A stretch of 64,000 nt of DNA from Rhizobium sp. NXC14. Its GTDB lineage: Bacteria > Pseudomonadota > Alphaproteobacteria > Rhizobiales > Rhizobiaceae. Numbering within the stretch: the first letter of the stretch is position 1; every line of letters starts with the position of its first letter. Where the stretch lies: positions 3,957,501 through 4,021,500 of the forward strand of contig NZ_CP021030.1 of NCBI RefSeq assembly GCF_002117485.1, given 5' to 3'. Below, piece by piece: positions 18,033-27,138 of the stretch. The translations under genes were made by a program, and so were the position numbers. A model generated the notes under the pieces. The model was not told the DNA's origin, did not search any database, and worked only from the letters and a program-made list of their open reading frames with translations.

Positions 18033-19247
18033 TTACTTGTTCGGCGCCGTGCGAGTATCAACGTCGACGACGACGCTGAGGCCCGCGCGCAGACGGCCGC
18101 TGTCGAGCGCATCCTGCGGCAGCGCGATGCGCACCGGCACGCGCTGAATCACCTTGGTGAAGTTGCCCGTGGCATTTTCCGGCGGCAGCAGCGAAAAGAC
18201 CGAACCGGAGGCCGGCGAGATCGATTCGACGGTGCCGACGATCGGATGGTCGTCATAGGCATCGACATGGACGCTGACCTTCGAGCCTGGAACGAGATGC
18301 TGGATCTGCGTTTCCTTGAAATTGGCGTCGATATAAAGCTGGCGCACGGGAACGAGCGCCATCAGGCGCTGGCCGGGCGAGACCAGATCGCCTTCCTGGA
18401 CGGAACGATTGCCGACGATTCCGTCATAGGGCGCTTTGAGCACGGTGAAGGAGAGGTCGCGGGCGGCCTTGTCACGCTGGATTTCAAGCGTGCGGACGGA
18501 ACCTTCCGCTTCCCTGCGCTGGGCTTCGAGGATGGCAATATTGGCCTGCGCCGCCACGATATTGGCGTCGCCGCCGGCAAGATTGGCCTTGGCCTGATCG
18601 AGTGCGGTATTGGCATCATCGAGATCCGCGGTGGTGCCGACCGACTTTGCCTGCAGGTCGCTCTGGCGCTTCTGCTTGATTTCCGCGCCACGAACCGTGG
18701 CTTCGAGGGCAGTCTTCTGGGCCTGGGCCTGCACAAGGCTTGCCTTGGCGCCTTCCATCTGCGCATCAATACGGCTTAGCGAAAGCTGCTCGGTCGCAAT
18801 CTGGGCATTCGCCTGATCGAGGGCATTCTGGTAGTCGCCGTTATCAAGGGTAGCGAGAACGTCGCCTGCCTTGACTTCCTGGTTGGCGACAACATTCACC
18901 TTCGCGACATAGCCGGTAACCTTCGGCGAGATGGTCGCGATATCGCCTTCGATATAGGCATCGTCGGTCGACACCATGAACCGGCCGTTCATCCACCATT
19001 CGTATCCGTACCAGCCGCCGCCCGCAAGCAGGGCAAGCACGACGATCGGTAGCACCGGGCTGCGGCGCTTCTTCGCCGTAGCAGGAGCAGCAACCAGCCC
19101 CTGAGCCGGGGCTGACTGTGCGGGAGCAGCCGGCTTTTCCAGGGCTTCCGCCGTCGGCGCCTCGGCAATGACCGCGACCTTTGCCTCTTCGGCTTCGGCG
19201 TTTTCGCTGACGATACGCGCGACGTTGCTCTTCTGGTTGCTCGACAT
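18033..19247 (-). CDS. emrA: EmrA-like HlyD family membrane fusion protein
   Basis: The 404-residue protein has an Ala-rich cytoplasmic N-terminus, one membrane helix (about 62-84, LPIVVLALLAGGGWYGYEWWM), a biotinyl-lipoyl-like domain (DDAYIEGDIATISPKVTGYV), a long coiled coil and a C-terminal beta-barrel. It bridges the inner-membrane EmrB partner to an outer-membrane channel, which is not encoded nearby. I chose ATG at 19247 over a GTG two codons earlier. It is the first gene of the efflux operon. Confidence 0.93.
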   Translation of the reverse strand: MSSNQKSNVARIVSENAEAEEAKVAVIAEAPTAEALEKPAAPAQSAPAQGLVAAPATAKKRRSPVLPIVVLALLAGGGWYGYEWWMNGRFMVSTDDAYIEGDIATISPKVTGYVAKVNVVANQEVKAGDVLATLDNGDYQNALDQANAQIATEQLSLSRIDAQMEGAKASLVQAQAQKTALEATVRGAEIKQKRQSDLQAKSVGTTADLDDANTALDQAKANLAGGDANIVAAQANIAILEAQRREAEGSVRTLEIQRDKAARDLSFTVLKAPYDGIVGNRSVQEGDLVSPGQRLMALVPVRQLYIDANFKETQIQHLVPGSKVSVHVDAYDDHPIVGTVESISPASGSVFSLLPPENATGNFTKVIQRVPVRIALPQDALDSGRLRAGLSVVVDVDTRTAPNK

Positions 19248-19278
19248 GGCCACTCTACCGATCTTGGAGTAATAATCG

Positions 19279-19351
19279 AACTGAACGGTTCGGTTCAGTT
19301 GACATAAACCTGTTTTATCGTCATATCAAGATGTATAGAACCAATCGGTTC
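19279..19351. promoter_or_regulatory. Two palindromic TetR-type sites between emrA and tetR
   Basis: The first site (19279-19300) has AACTGAAC and GTTCAGTT arms around six bases. The second (19338-19351) is GAACCAATCGGTTC, with GAACC/GGTTC arms. Both contain GAAC...GTTC half-sites and lie in the divergent promoter region, so they are likely operators of the adjacent TetR protein. Confidence 0.65.
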
Positions 19352-19398
19352 GATTTCTTTTAAGGAAAATGCGAAATCGTGAACACGGTTAAGGAGAC

Positions 19399-20079
19399 AT
19401 GACGCTAAAACCCGACCACGTCGCCGTATTCAGTCCTCCCGCCGCCGGGGGCCGATTTGCCGCGGGCGAAGACCCGGCCAAGCGCCAGCAAATTCTTGCC
19501 GGCGCCAAGCGAGTCTTCATGAAAATGGGCTTCGACGCAGCCAGCATGAACGACGTAACGCGCGAAGCTGGCGTGTCCAAGGGAACGCTCTACGTCTATT
19601 TCACCAACAAGGAAGAGCTGTTTTCGGCGATGATCGAGACCGAGCGCGCCGCCTTCGTGGCGGCCGTGCGCACGGCCCTTGCCGAGCATGATGACCCCGA
19701 ATCCGGCCTGTACGAATTCGGGATAAGCTTCGTCACCCACATGACCGATGAGAAGGTCATCAGCGCGATGCGGACCGTTCTCGGCGTTCGCGACCGCATG
19801 CCGGTACTCTGTCAACGCTTTTTCAAGGGCCCGGTAAACCTGCGCACGATCATGCGCGATTTTTTGGAACAGCATGTCGCCGAAGGCCGGCTCGAGATCG
19901 ATGACATCGATCTTGCCGCCGGCCAGTTTCTCGATCTTGCCAGCGGCAGCTTCTTCAAGCTCCGCCTGTTCGGCAGCATGGAAGAACCGCCGACTCGTGA
20001 GGAAATCGACCGCGTCATCCGCGGTGCGATCAAGGTCTTCATGGCAGCCTACGGCGCGCGCCGGCACGAGACTTGTTAA
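19399..20079 (+). CDS. TetR family repressor of the emrAB efflux operon
   Basis: The 226-residue protein has an N-terminal TetR HTH (GAKRVFMKMGFDAASMNDVTREAGVSKGTLYVYFTNKEELF, about 35-75) and an AcrR-like C-terminal ligand domain. The start follows AAGGAG. Divergence from emrAB, with two GAAC/GTTC palindromes between them, points to ligand-relieved repression of the pump and itself. Confidence 0.92.
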   Translation: MTLKPDHVAVFSPPAAGGRFAAGEDPAKRQQILAGAKRVFMKMGFDAASMNDVTREAGVSKGTLYVYFTNKEELFSAMIETERAAFVAAVRTALAEHDDPESGLYEFGISFVTHMTDEKVISAMRTVLGVRDRMPVLCQRFFKGPVNLRTIMRDFLEQHVAEGRLEIDDIDLAAGQFLDLASGSFFKLRLFGSMEEPPTREEIDRVIRGAIKVFMAAYGARRHETC

Positions 20080-20180
20080 TCCCGTATCCTTGACTGCCGC
20101 TCCCCTTCGGCCAAAACTTCGCAAGGACGATCAAACCCGGCTGCCGGCTTTTCTCTAATGAAGGAGCCGCAACCAGGGGA

Positions 20181-21023
20181 ATGAGGATGAACGCCATCGC
20201 ACGGGCGATCTGGTTCATAGAGAGCCATTTCGAAAGCGATATATCGCTGGAAGAGATATCGGACGCAGCCGGATTGTCGCGCTACCATCTGTCGCGCGTC
20301 TTCGGGCTCGTCACCGGCCACTCGATCAGCAGCTACATGAGAGGACGGCGCCTCAGCCGCGCCGTGCCCGCATTGGTCACCGGCTCATCCACCATTCTCG
20401 AAGTTGCGCTTTGCGCGGGCTACGGCTCGCACGAAGCTTTCACCCGTGCCTTCCGCGAGCAGTTCGGCATGACGCCGGATGCTGTGCGCAGACAGGGACA
20501 CGCCCGTAACCTTGTTTTATTGGAGCCGATCCGAATGGATACCGACCACCTCAACGACCTCGAACCACCCCGTTTCGAGACTCTTCAACCAACGCTCTTT
20601 GCCGGCCTGCAGGAGACCTACCCTTATGGCGACAATGCCGCCATCCCGTCGCTTTGGCAAAAGTTCAATACCCATTTCGGGCATATTCCAGGCCAGAAAG
20701 GCAATGTCGCCTATGGCATCTGCAGACATATCGGCGAGGAGGAGAAATTCCGCTACATGGCCGCAGCCGAGATTTCCGACGCCGGCGACTTGCCCGCAGA
20801 GTTTACGACGCTCAAGCTTCCGGGACAGCGCTACGCCGTCTTCACCCATCGCGGCCACGTCTCCGGCATTTCCCTGACCATGAACCGGATTTTCGGCACA
20901 TGGTGGCCAAGCTCAGGCCTGGAACATGGCGAGACACCTGACATGTTCGAACGTTACGACGAGCGCTTCGATCCCTATACCGGCATGGGCGTCACCGAAA
21001 TCTGGCTGCCTGTAAGGGAATAA
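20181..21023 (+). CDS. AraC family regulator with GyrI-like effector domain
   Basis: The 280-residue protein carries an N-terminal double HTH of the AraC/XylS type (about 5-105, LEEISDAAGLSRYHLSRVFGLVTGHSISSYMRGRRLS...ALCAGYGSHEAFTRAFREQFGMTP). A C-terminal GyrI-like small-molecule binding domain follows (about 125-280), ending in GVTEIWLPVRE. This architecture is found in Rob-like and multidrug-sensing regulators. The target is unknown; terC lies 107 bp downstream in the same direction. The 101 bp before it shows no obvious operator. Confidence 0.9.
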   Translation: MRMNAIARAIWFIESHFESDISLEEISDAAGLSRYHLSRVFGLVTGHSISSYMRGRRLSRAVPALVTGSSTILEVALCAGYGSHEAFTRAFREQFGMTPDAVRRQGHARNLVLLEPIRMDTDHLNDLEPPRFETLQPTLFAGLQETYPYGDNAAIPSLWQKFNTHFGHIPGQKGNVAYGICRHIGEEEKFRYMAAAEISDAGDLPAEFTTLKLPGQRYAVFTHRGHVSGISLTMNRIFGTWWPSSGLEHGETPDMFERYDERFDPYTGMGVTEIWLPVRE

Positions 21024-21130
21024 AGATCATATCAGTTTCGTATACCCGCTTGTGGCGCTTGTCCGGACGGCAGGCGCCATTACATTGCGCGCGTCGTTCC
21101 ATCATGTGACGCGAAAGAGGATATACGCTG

Positions 21131-21880
21131 ATGCAGGATATCATGACGCTCATTCAGGACCCGGCCGCCTGGGTGGCGCTCATCACACTGGTGGTGATGG
21201 AAGTCGTTCTCGGGATCGACAACCTGATCTTCATTTCCATTCTGACCAACAAACTGCCTCCTGAGCACCGCGAGAGAGCTCGCCGGATCGGCATCGGCCT
21301 TGCCCTCATCATGCGTCTGGCCTTGCTCGGCACCGTTGCCTGGATCGTGCAACTGACCGAACCGCTGTTTGAAGCCTTCGGCCACGGCTTCTCATGGAAG
21401 GACCTGATCCTGATCGCCGGCGGCCTGTTCCTCGTCTGGAAAGCCACCAAGGAAATTCACCACAGCGTCGACCCCGTAGACCATCAGGAAGATTTCATCG
21501 CCACGTCGGCAACGACAGGCTTTGCATCGGCGATCGGTCAGATCCTGCTGCTCGACCTGGTCTTCTCCGTCGACAGCATCATCACCGCCGTCGGCATGAC
21601 GCCGCATCTGCCGATTATGGTGATCGCCGTCATCGCCGCTGTGACCGTCATGCTGGTTGCCGCGACCCCGCTCGCCAACTTCATCGAAAGAAATCCGACG
21701 ATCGTCATGCTGGCGCTCGCCTTCTTGCTGATGATCGGCACGACGCTGATCGCCGAAGGCATGGGCTTCCACGTGCCGAAGGGCTACGTCTACGCCGCCA
21801 TGGCCTTCTCGGCGCTGGTCGAGGTGCTGAACATGTTCGCACGCAACGCCCGCAAGCGGAAACGCGAAGGCGCGCACTGA
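21131..21880 (+). CDS. terC: TerC family integral membrane protein
   Basis: The 249-residue protein has about seven hydrophobic helices with the TerC signatures: [19 protein letters not shown] (about 22-40) and [17 protein letters not shown], each with the membrane-embedded Asp pair typical of the family. Relatives are implicated in metal ion export, including manganese, and in tellurite tolerance. No yybP-ykoY riboswitch is recognisable in the 107 bp leader. It ends just before a strong terminator. Confidence 0.9.
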   Translation: MQDIMTLIQDPAAWVALITLVVMEVVLGIDNLIFISILTNKLPPEHRERARRIGIGLALIMRLALLGTVAWIVQLTEPLFEAFGHGFSWKDLILIAGGLFLVWKATKEIHHSVDPVDHQEDFIATSATTGFASAIGQILLLDLVFSVDSIITAVGMTPHLPIMVIAVIAAVTVMLVAATPLANFIERNPTIVMLALAFLLMIGTTLIAEGMGFHVPKGYVYAAMAFSALVEVLNMFARNARKRKREGAH

Positions 21881-21922
21881 GGCAGATACGGGAGCGTGCG
21901 CCGCAACCGGCGCACCTTCTCA

Positions 21923-21953
21923 GCGTCCGCAAGCCGTTGCGGACGCGGTTTTT
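21923..21953 (+). terminator. Terminator of terC
   Basis: A perfect 10 bp stem (GCGTCCGCAA / TTGCGGACGC) with a GCCG loop is followed by GG and five T residues. The remaining sequence to the gltX start (about 170 bp) shows no clear feature apart from a TTGACG hexamer just after the T-run. Confidence 0.9.
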
Positions 21954-22123
21954 CTTGACGCGCCCGGTTGAATATGGCCTAAGGCCAGCCGAACGGACGA
22001 TCGGCGAATGGTGCGGGCGAATGCCCTTTTTCGGCCGGTTTGCCGATGAAGATATCTGCATCCTTCCGGCCGAACGTCGCTTTCCCGTGAAAGCAGTCCG
22101 GCATTCATTGACGGGCACATACA

Positions 22124-23590
22124 ATGACAAATTCCGGGACAGCTTCCGGCGTCCGCGTCCGCATCGCTCCCTCGCCGACCGGCGAGCCGCATGTCGGCAC
22201 CGCTTATATCGCTCTCTTCAACTACCTCTTTGCAAAGAAGCACGGTGGCGAGTTCATCCTGCGCATCGAAGATACCGATGCGACGCGCTCGACCCCGGAA
22301 TTCGAGACCAAGGTGCTGGACGCGCTGAAATGGTGCGGGCTGGAATGGAAGGAAGGCCCCGATATCGGCGGCCCCTACGGCCCTTATCGCCAGTCCGACC
22401 GCAAGCCGATGTACCAGCCCTATGCACAGGAACTGCTGGACAATGGCCATGCCTTCCGCTGTTTCTGCACGCCTGCGCGGCTGGAGCAGATGCGCGAGGC
22501 GCAGCGCGCAGACGGCAAGCCGCCGAAATACGACGGTCTCTGCCTGAACCTCACAGCCGAAGAAGTCACCTCGCGCATGGCGGCCGGCGAAAGCACCGTC
22601 ATCCGCATGAAGATCCCGGCCGAAGGCTCGTGCGACTTTACCGACGGCGTCTACGGCGACGTCTCCATTCCGTGGGATTCCGTCGACATGCAGGTCCTCA
22701 TCAAGGCCGACGGCATGCCGACCTATCACATGGCCAATGTTATCGACGATCATCTGATGAAGATCACCCATGTGGCGCGCGGCGAGGAATGGCTGGCGTC
22801 GGTGCCGAAGCACATCCTGCTCTATCGCTATTTCGGCTGGGAGCAGCCGGTCTTCATGCATCTGTCGTTGATGCGCAACGCCGACAAGTCGAAGCTGTCG
22901 AAGCGCAAGAACCCAACCTCGATCTCCTACTATTCCGCGCTCGGTTATATCCCCGAGGCGCTGATGAACTTCCTCGGCTTGTTCTTCATCCAGATCGCCG
23001 AAGGCGAAGAGCTTCTGACGATGGAAGAACTGTCCGAAAAGTTCGATCCGGACAATCTCTCCAAAGCAGGCGCGATCTTCGACATTCAGAAGCTCGACTG
23101 GCTGAACGGCCGCTGGATCCGCGAGAAGCTCTCCGAGGAGGAATTCCAGGCGCGTGTACTGACCTGGGCGATGGAGAACGATCGCCTGAAGGCCGGCCTG
23201 CGCCTGTCGCAGACGCGCATTTCCAAGCTCGGCGAACTGCCCGATCTAGCAGGCTTCCTGCTGAAATCCGATCTTAGCCTGCAGCCGTCCGATTTCGCCA
23301 AGATCAAATCGCCGCCGGAAGAGATCCTAGAGATCCTCAACACCGTCCAGCCCGATCTCGAAAAGATCCTGGAATGGAATGTCGAGACGATCGAGGCGGA
23401 GCTACGCGCCGTCGCCGACCGCATGGGCAAAAAGCTGAAGGTCGTGGTGGCACCGCTCTTCGTCGCCGTCTCCGGCTCGTCGCGTTCGCTGCCGCTCTTC
23501 GATTCCATGGCGCTGCTCGGCCGCTCCGTCGTGCGCCAGCGCCTGAAGCTCGCAGCACAGGCGGTCGCCGCCCTCGTCGGCTCGAAATAA
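22124..23590 (+). CDS. gltX: Glutamate-tRNA ligase
   Basis: The 488-residue class I synthetase charges tRNA with glutamate. It shows the HIGH-like segment PSPTGEPHVGTA (about 17-28), the acceptor-binding RIEDTDATRSTPEF, and the KMSKS-like KLSKRKNPTS (near residue 260). The C-terminal anticodon-binding region is complete. It starts 243 bp after terC and is followed 22 bp later by lysS in the same direction, so the two synthetase genes are probably cotranscribed. Confidence 0.96.
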   Translation: MTNSGTASGVRVRIAPSPTGEPHVGTAYIALFNYLFAKKHGGEFILRIEDTDATRSTPEFETKVLDALKWCGLEWKEGPDIGGPYGPYRQSDRKPMYQPYAQELLDNGHAFRCFCTPARLEQMREAQRADGKPPKYDGLCLNLTAEEVTSRMAAGESTVIRMKIPAEGSCDFTDGVYGDVSIPWDSVDMQVLIKADGMPTYHMANVIDDHLMKITHVARGEEWLASVPKHILLYRYFGWEQPVFMHLSLMRNADKSKLSKRKNPTSISYYSALGYIPEALMNFLGLFFIQIAEGEELLTMEELSEKFDPDNLSKAGAIFDIQKLDWLNGRWIREKLSEEEFQARVLTWAMENDRLKAGLRLSQTRISKLGELPDLAGFLLKSDLSLQPSDFAKIKSPPEEILEILNTVQPDLEKILEWNVETIEAELRAVADRMGKKLKVVVAPLFVAVSGSSRSLPLFDSMALLGRSVVRQRLKLAAQAVAALVGSK

Positions 23591-23612
23591 GAAAAGTCAG
23601 AGGATTTCGACA

Positions 23613-25109
23613 GTGGCTGACAACAAGACCGAAAACACCCTTTCCTCCGACGCGACCGAGGTGCGCGCCCAGAAGCTCAAGCTGCTGCGCGAGCAGATCG
23701 GCGATGTCTATCCGGCGCATTTTCACCGGACGCTGACCAATGCCGAGCTTGGCGCCAAGTATGAATCTCTGGAACCCGACGTCGAGACGCAGGATGTCGT
23801 CACCGTCGCCGGCCGCGTCTATTCCTCGCGCAATTCCGGCATGTTCATGGATATCCATGACGCCTCCGGCAAGATCCAGATCTTCAGCCACAAGGACACG
23901 ACGCCGGAAGAGGCCCGCGCCCTGCTGCCGATGATCGATATCGGCGACATCATCGGTGTCACCGGCATCGTGCGCCGCACCAAGCGCGGCGAGCTGACGA
24001 TCAACGCCCAGAAAGTCGAAATGCTGACGAAGTCGCTGCTGCCCATGCCCGAGAAGTGGCACGGTCTCTCCGATATCGAGCTGCGTTACCGCAAGCGCCA
24101 TCTCGACATCATGACCAATGAGGATTCGAAGCTGCGCTTCCAGCAGCGCTCGAAGATCGTCTCCGGGATCCGCCGTTTCATGGAGAATGACGGCTTCATG
24201 GAAGTCGAGACGCCGATGCTGCATTCCGTCTATGGCGGCGCCACCGCCGAGCCGTTCAAGACGCATCACAACACGCTGAAGCTCGACATGTATCTGCGCA
24301 TCGCGCCGGAACTGTTCCTGAAGCGTACGCTGGTCTCTGGCCTCACCGACAAGGTCTTCGAGATCAACCGGAACTTCCGCAACGAAGGCGTCTCCACCCG
24401 CCACAATCCCGAATTCACCATGATGGAGTGCTACTGGGCCTATGCCGATTACGAGGACATGATGGACCTCGTCGAGCGGCTGTTCGAGACGCTGGCGCTC
24501 TCCATTCACGGCACGACGGAATTCGACTTCGTCGACAAGCGCCTCTCCTTCAAGGGCCCGTTCAAGCGTGTGCCGATGCCGGATGCCGTCAAGGAAGCAA
24601 CCGGCATCGATTTCCTCGCCATCAAGACCGACGAGGAAGCCCGCGCCGCCGCCAAGGCTGCCGGCTTTGCGGTCGAGAAGGACTGGACCTGGGGCGAATG
24701 CCTCGCCTTCATCTTCGAGGAAAAGGTGGAAGCGACGCTGATCCAGCCGGCCCACGTCACGCATTTCCCGAAGGACATCTCGCCCTTCGCCAAGGAAGTG
24801 CCGGGCGAGCCGCGGCTTGTCGAACGCTTCGAGACCTATTGCAACGCCTGGGAACTCGGCAATGCCTTCTCGGAGCTCAACGATCCCGAGGAGCAGCGCC
24901 GCCGCATGGTCGAGCAGCTCGAGCAGGCGCATGCCCGCGGCGAAAAGGAAAAGCAGCTGGACGACGAATTCCTGGACGCGATCGACCAGGGCATGCCGCC
25001 GGCTGGTGGCCTCGGCATCGGCGTCGACCGTCTGATCATGCTTTTGACCAACGCGCCGTCGATCCGCGACGTCATCCTCTTCCCGGCCCGCCGCAGCAAG
25101 GCCGACTGA
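23613..25109 (+). CDS. lysS: Lysine-tRNA ligase, class II
   Basis: The 498-residue protein is a class II lysyl-tRNA synthetase: an N-terminal OB-fold anticodon domain (about 60-165, VAGRVYSSRNSGMFMDIHDASGKIQIF), motif 1 around FMEVETPMLHSVYGGATAEPF, motif 2 FRNEGVSTRHNPEFTMMECY and motif 3 GGLGIGVDRLIMLLTN. Many alphaproteobacteria rely on the unrelated class I enzyme, so the class assignment is worth recording. The start is GTG, 22 bp after gltX. A terminator follows. Confidence 0.95.
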   Translation: MADNKTENTLSSDATEVRAQKLKLLREQIGDVYPAHFHRTLTNAELGAKYESLEPDVETQDVVTVAGRVYSSRNSGMFMDIHDASGKIQIFSHKDTTPEEARALLPMIDIGDIIGVTGIVRRTKRGELTINAQKVEMLTKSLLPMPEKWHGLSDIELRYRKRHLDIMTNEDSKLRFQQRSKIVSGIRRFMENDGFMEVETPMLHSVYGGATAEPFKTHHNTLKLDMYLRIAPELFLKRTLVSGLTDKVFEINRNFRNEGVSTRHNPEFTMMECYWAYADYEDMMDLVERLFETLALSIHGTTEFDFVDKRLSFKGPFKRVPMPDAVKEATGIDFLAIKTDEEARAAAKAAGFAVEKDWTWGECLAFIFEEKVEATLIQPAHVTHFPKDISPFAKEVPGEPRLVERFETYCNAWELGNAFSELNDPEEQRRRMVEQLEQAHARGEKEKQLDDEFLDAIDQGMPPAGGLGIGVDRLIMLLTNAPSIRDVILFPARRSKAD

Positions 25110-25130
25110 CAGGAAAGATGCAGGTTGATC

Positions 25131-25162
25131 AAAGCGGACTGCCGGCCGGCGCTCCGCTTTTT
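25131..25162 (+). terminator. Terminator of gltX-lysS
   Basis: AAAGCGGA and TCCGCTTT arms enclose an internal GCCGGCCGGC palindrome and run into a T tract (TTTTTC). It lies 21 bp past the lysS stop and ends 12 bp before the convergent gene's stop. Confidence 0.85.
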
Positions 25163-25173
25163 CATATGCCTGT

Positions 25174-25932
25174 TCAGTGGGTCTTGGCGGCTTCCGCCGA
25201 CGGCTCTTCGGCCGGCGCTTCGGCCACTACATCGGCGCCGTCGCCCTCGGCAGCTGGCGCCGGTTCGCTTTCGGCAGCCGGTGCCGCGCCATGTCCCCCG
25301 CCCTCGGCCTTCTTGTCCTTCTCCTCAATCTTCTTGCCCGTCGCCTCGCCCTTGGTCGATGCGACGGCGACCGGATCGACGCAATCCTCCGGATCCTTGA
25401 AGCCAGCGCTGATCATGGCGATCTCATCGGACGGCAGTTCGATACGCTCGCCGAAGAACAATCCGTTTTCGCTGGCCTTGCCGTCGTAGTAGCGCGCCGT
25501 ATAGCGCTTGTCGTCGAGGCCGGGAACGGTCTTGTCGGGATGCGGGATGAAGACGACATCGGCGCCGATCGCCCGGCCGCGAATATCGGCGCGCAGCGTT
25601 GGGCCGTTCTCATCAAGCACCACCACCTGTACCAGATCCGGTTTCTGCGCGGCATAGACGGCCTGGGCGACACGGAGCGCGGTCCTTACCCGCGTCATCC
25701 CGTCGGTCGGTTCGGTCTTGATGTATTTCCGCACCCAGACATGATCCTGCTTTCTGATCGTCACAAGGTTGACGTCGCTGCATTCGAGCGCGCCGCCACT
25801 GGAGACGCCGATCAGCCTGTCCTTGCCGACATACAGCGCCGCGCCGCCGGAAACGCCCGCCAGAAGCGCGACTCCGCCGATGATGATTGCCAATTTCCGG
25901 GAAGGCCGGAATATGCGCAGTAAGGCCTTCAC
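25174..25932 (-). CDS. Membrane-anchored protein of unknown function with Ala/Glu-rich tail
   Basis: The 252-residue protein has one N-terminal membrane helix (about 14-36, LAIIIGGVALLAGVSGGAALYVG), a periplasmic middle domain (about 45-185) and a low-complexity acidic tail rich in Ala, Glu and Pro (about 200-252). The middle part contains KQDHVWVRKYIKTEP and YYDGKASENGLFFGERIELP. I do not recognise a domain. Codon use matches its neighbours. It is convergent with lysS and divergent from the LysR gene, so context gives no function. Confidence 0.75.
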   Translation of the reverse strand: MKALLRIFRPSRKLAIIIGGVALLAGVSGGAALYVGKDRLIGVSSGGALECSDVNLVTIRKQDHVWVRKYIKTEPTDGMTRVRTALRVAQAVYAAQKPDLVQVVVLDENGPTLRADIRGRAIGADVVFIPHPDKTVPGLDDKRYTARYYDGKASENGLFFGERIELPSDEIAMISAGFKDPEDCVDPVAVASTKGEATGKKIEEKDKKAEGGGHGAAPAAESEPAPAAEGDGADVVAEAPAEEPSAEAAKTH

Positions 25933-26111
25933 GCCAACTGCTCCGCCATCTCAAACTCCAACGCAGGACAGGTGCTGAGAATGCTAGGGAAATGACGTTT
26001 CGGAAAGTTTAAGTGGGCGCGCCGTGCTCGCTCCATTTCAGGAAAATCCCAAAAAAGGTCCGAATTTTTCGGCTGCTTGCCACGGCACATTCCGCCATGC
26101 TCTAAACACCC

Positions 26112-27020
26112 ATGGCCTTCACGCTTCGCCAGATCCAATATTTCGTGGCCGTCGCCGAACAGGGTTCGGTGACACGAGCCGCGCAGAACCTTTCGATCTC
26201 GCAATCCTCGGTGACGGAAGCGCTGAAGGAGCTCGAAACCGATCTCGGCGTCGAACTCTTCGAGCGCCATCCGCGCGGCCTGACGATTACCCACAACGGA
26301 CATCAGTTCCTCCGTCACGCGACCAAGATTCTCGCCTCCGTCTCCGATGCGCGGACCAGCTTCTCCGGCCAGCGGAGTACCCTCTCCGGCACGTTGAATA
26401 TCGGCGTCACCTCGCTTGTCGCCGGCTACGTTCTCTCCGATCTGCTGGCGCGATACCGGCGCGCCTGCCCGGGCATCGAAGTCAGCGCCATCGAGGACAA
26501 TGGCGGCTATCTCGAACATCTGCTGGTCGGCGGCGAACTCGACGTGGCGGTGATGGTGATATCCAATCTGCGCGACCGCATGGCGCTCCAGGCGGAAATC
26601 CTCGAAACCTCGCCCTATCGCCTCTGGCTGCCGATGGGCCATCCGCTGGTGTCGGCCGATATCATCTCTGTCGCCGATATCGCCCGCGAACCGCTGATCA
26701 TGCTGACGGTCGACGAGATCGAGGAGAATACCGGTAAGCTGCTCTCCGCACTCGGCGCCCGCCCGCATGTCGCCTTCCGCACCCGCTCGGTGGAAGCGGT
26801 GCGCAGCCTGGTCGCCACAGGCGCCGGCGTGGCGCTGCTTCCCGATCTTGTCTACCGACCCTGGTCGCTCGAAGGCGACCGCATCGAGAGCCGCGACGTC
26901 TCCGGCTCGCTGCCGGTCGTCCAGGTGGGGATGGTCTGGCGCAAGGGCTCCAGCCTGCCGCAGGCGGCGCGCGATTTCGTCGGCATCGCCGAAACCATGC
27001 GGTCCGGCCGGCTCCGCTGA
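26112..27020 (+). CDS. LysR family regulator of the putrescine uptake/catabolism operon
   Basis: The 302-residue protein has the LysR winged HTH (FTLRQIQYFVAVAEQGSVTRAAQNLSISQSSVTEALKELETDLGVELFERHPRGLTIT, about 2-60) and a two-lobed substrate-binding domain (about 90-295). It reads in the same direction as the ydcSTUV-patD-like genes, beginning 118 bp before them. A palindrome with ATC-N9-GAT geometry overlaps its stop codon and sits in the following promoter region, suggesting it activates that operon. The inducer is probably a polyamine or its product, which is inference. Confidence 0.9.
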   Translation: MAFTLRQIQYFVAVAEQGSVTRAAQNLSISQSSVTEALKELETDLGVELFERHPRGLTITHNGHQFLRHATKILASVSDARTSFSGQRSTLSGTLNIGVTSLVAGYVLSDLLARYRRACPGIEVSAIEDNGGYLEHLLVGGELDVAVMVISNLRDRMALQAEILETSPYRLWLPMGHPLVSADIISVADIAREPLIMLTVDEIEENTGKLLSALGARPHVAFRTRSVEAVRSLVATGAGVALLPDLVYRPWSLEGDRIESRDVSGSLPVVQVGMVWRKGSSLPQAARDFVGIAETMRSGRLR

Positions 27021-27039
27021 TATCGGAATTTCCGATATC
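27019..27039. promoter_or_regulatory. LysR-type palindrome before the ydcS operon
   Basis: GATATCGGA and TCCGATATC arms flank ATT. The inner part reads ATC-N9-GAT and T-N11-A, the classic LysR-type recognition geometry. It begins inside the regulator's TGA stop and ends 99 bp before the ydcS start. Confidence 0.65.
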
Positions 27040-27138
27040 GCCTTTCTGATAAATGAATTTGCGAAACCGGGCTTTTGGCGTCACCTTTTCAACCGGGAAC
27101 AAATCGCCACAGAAGTGGCACCAAACCGGGAGACGCAG

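Noticed and set aside
21024..21130. A manganese (yybP-ykoY) riboswitch before terC
   Set aside because: The leader is short and I cannot find the conserved GGGGAGUA or paired internal-loop sequences.
21956..21985. A TTGACG promoter for gltX just after the terC terminator
   Set aside because: The hexamer is near consensus, but no convincing -10 element lies 16-18 bases downstream.
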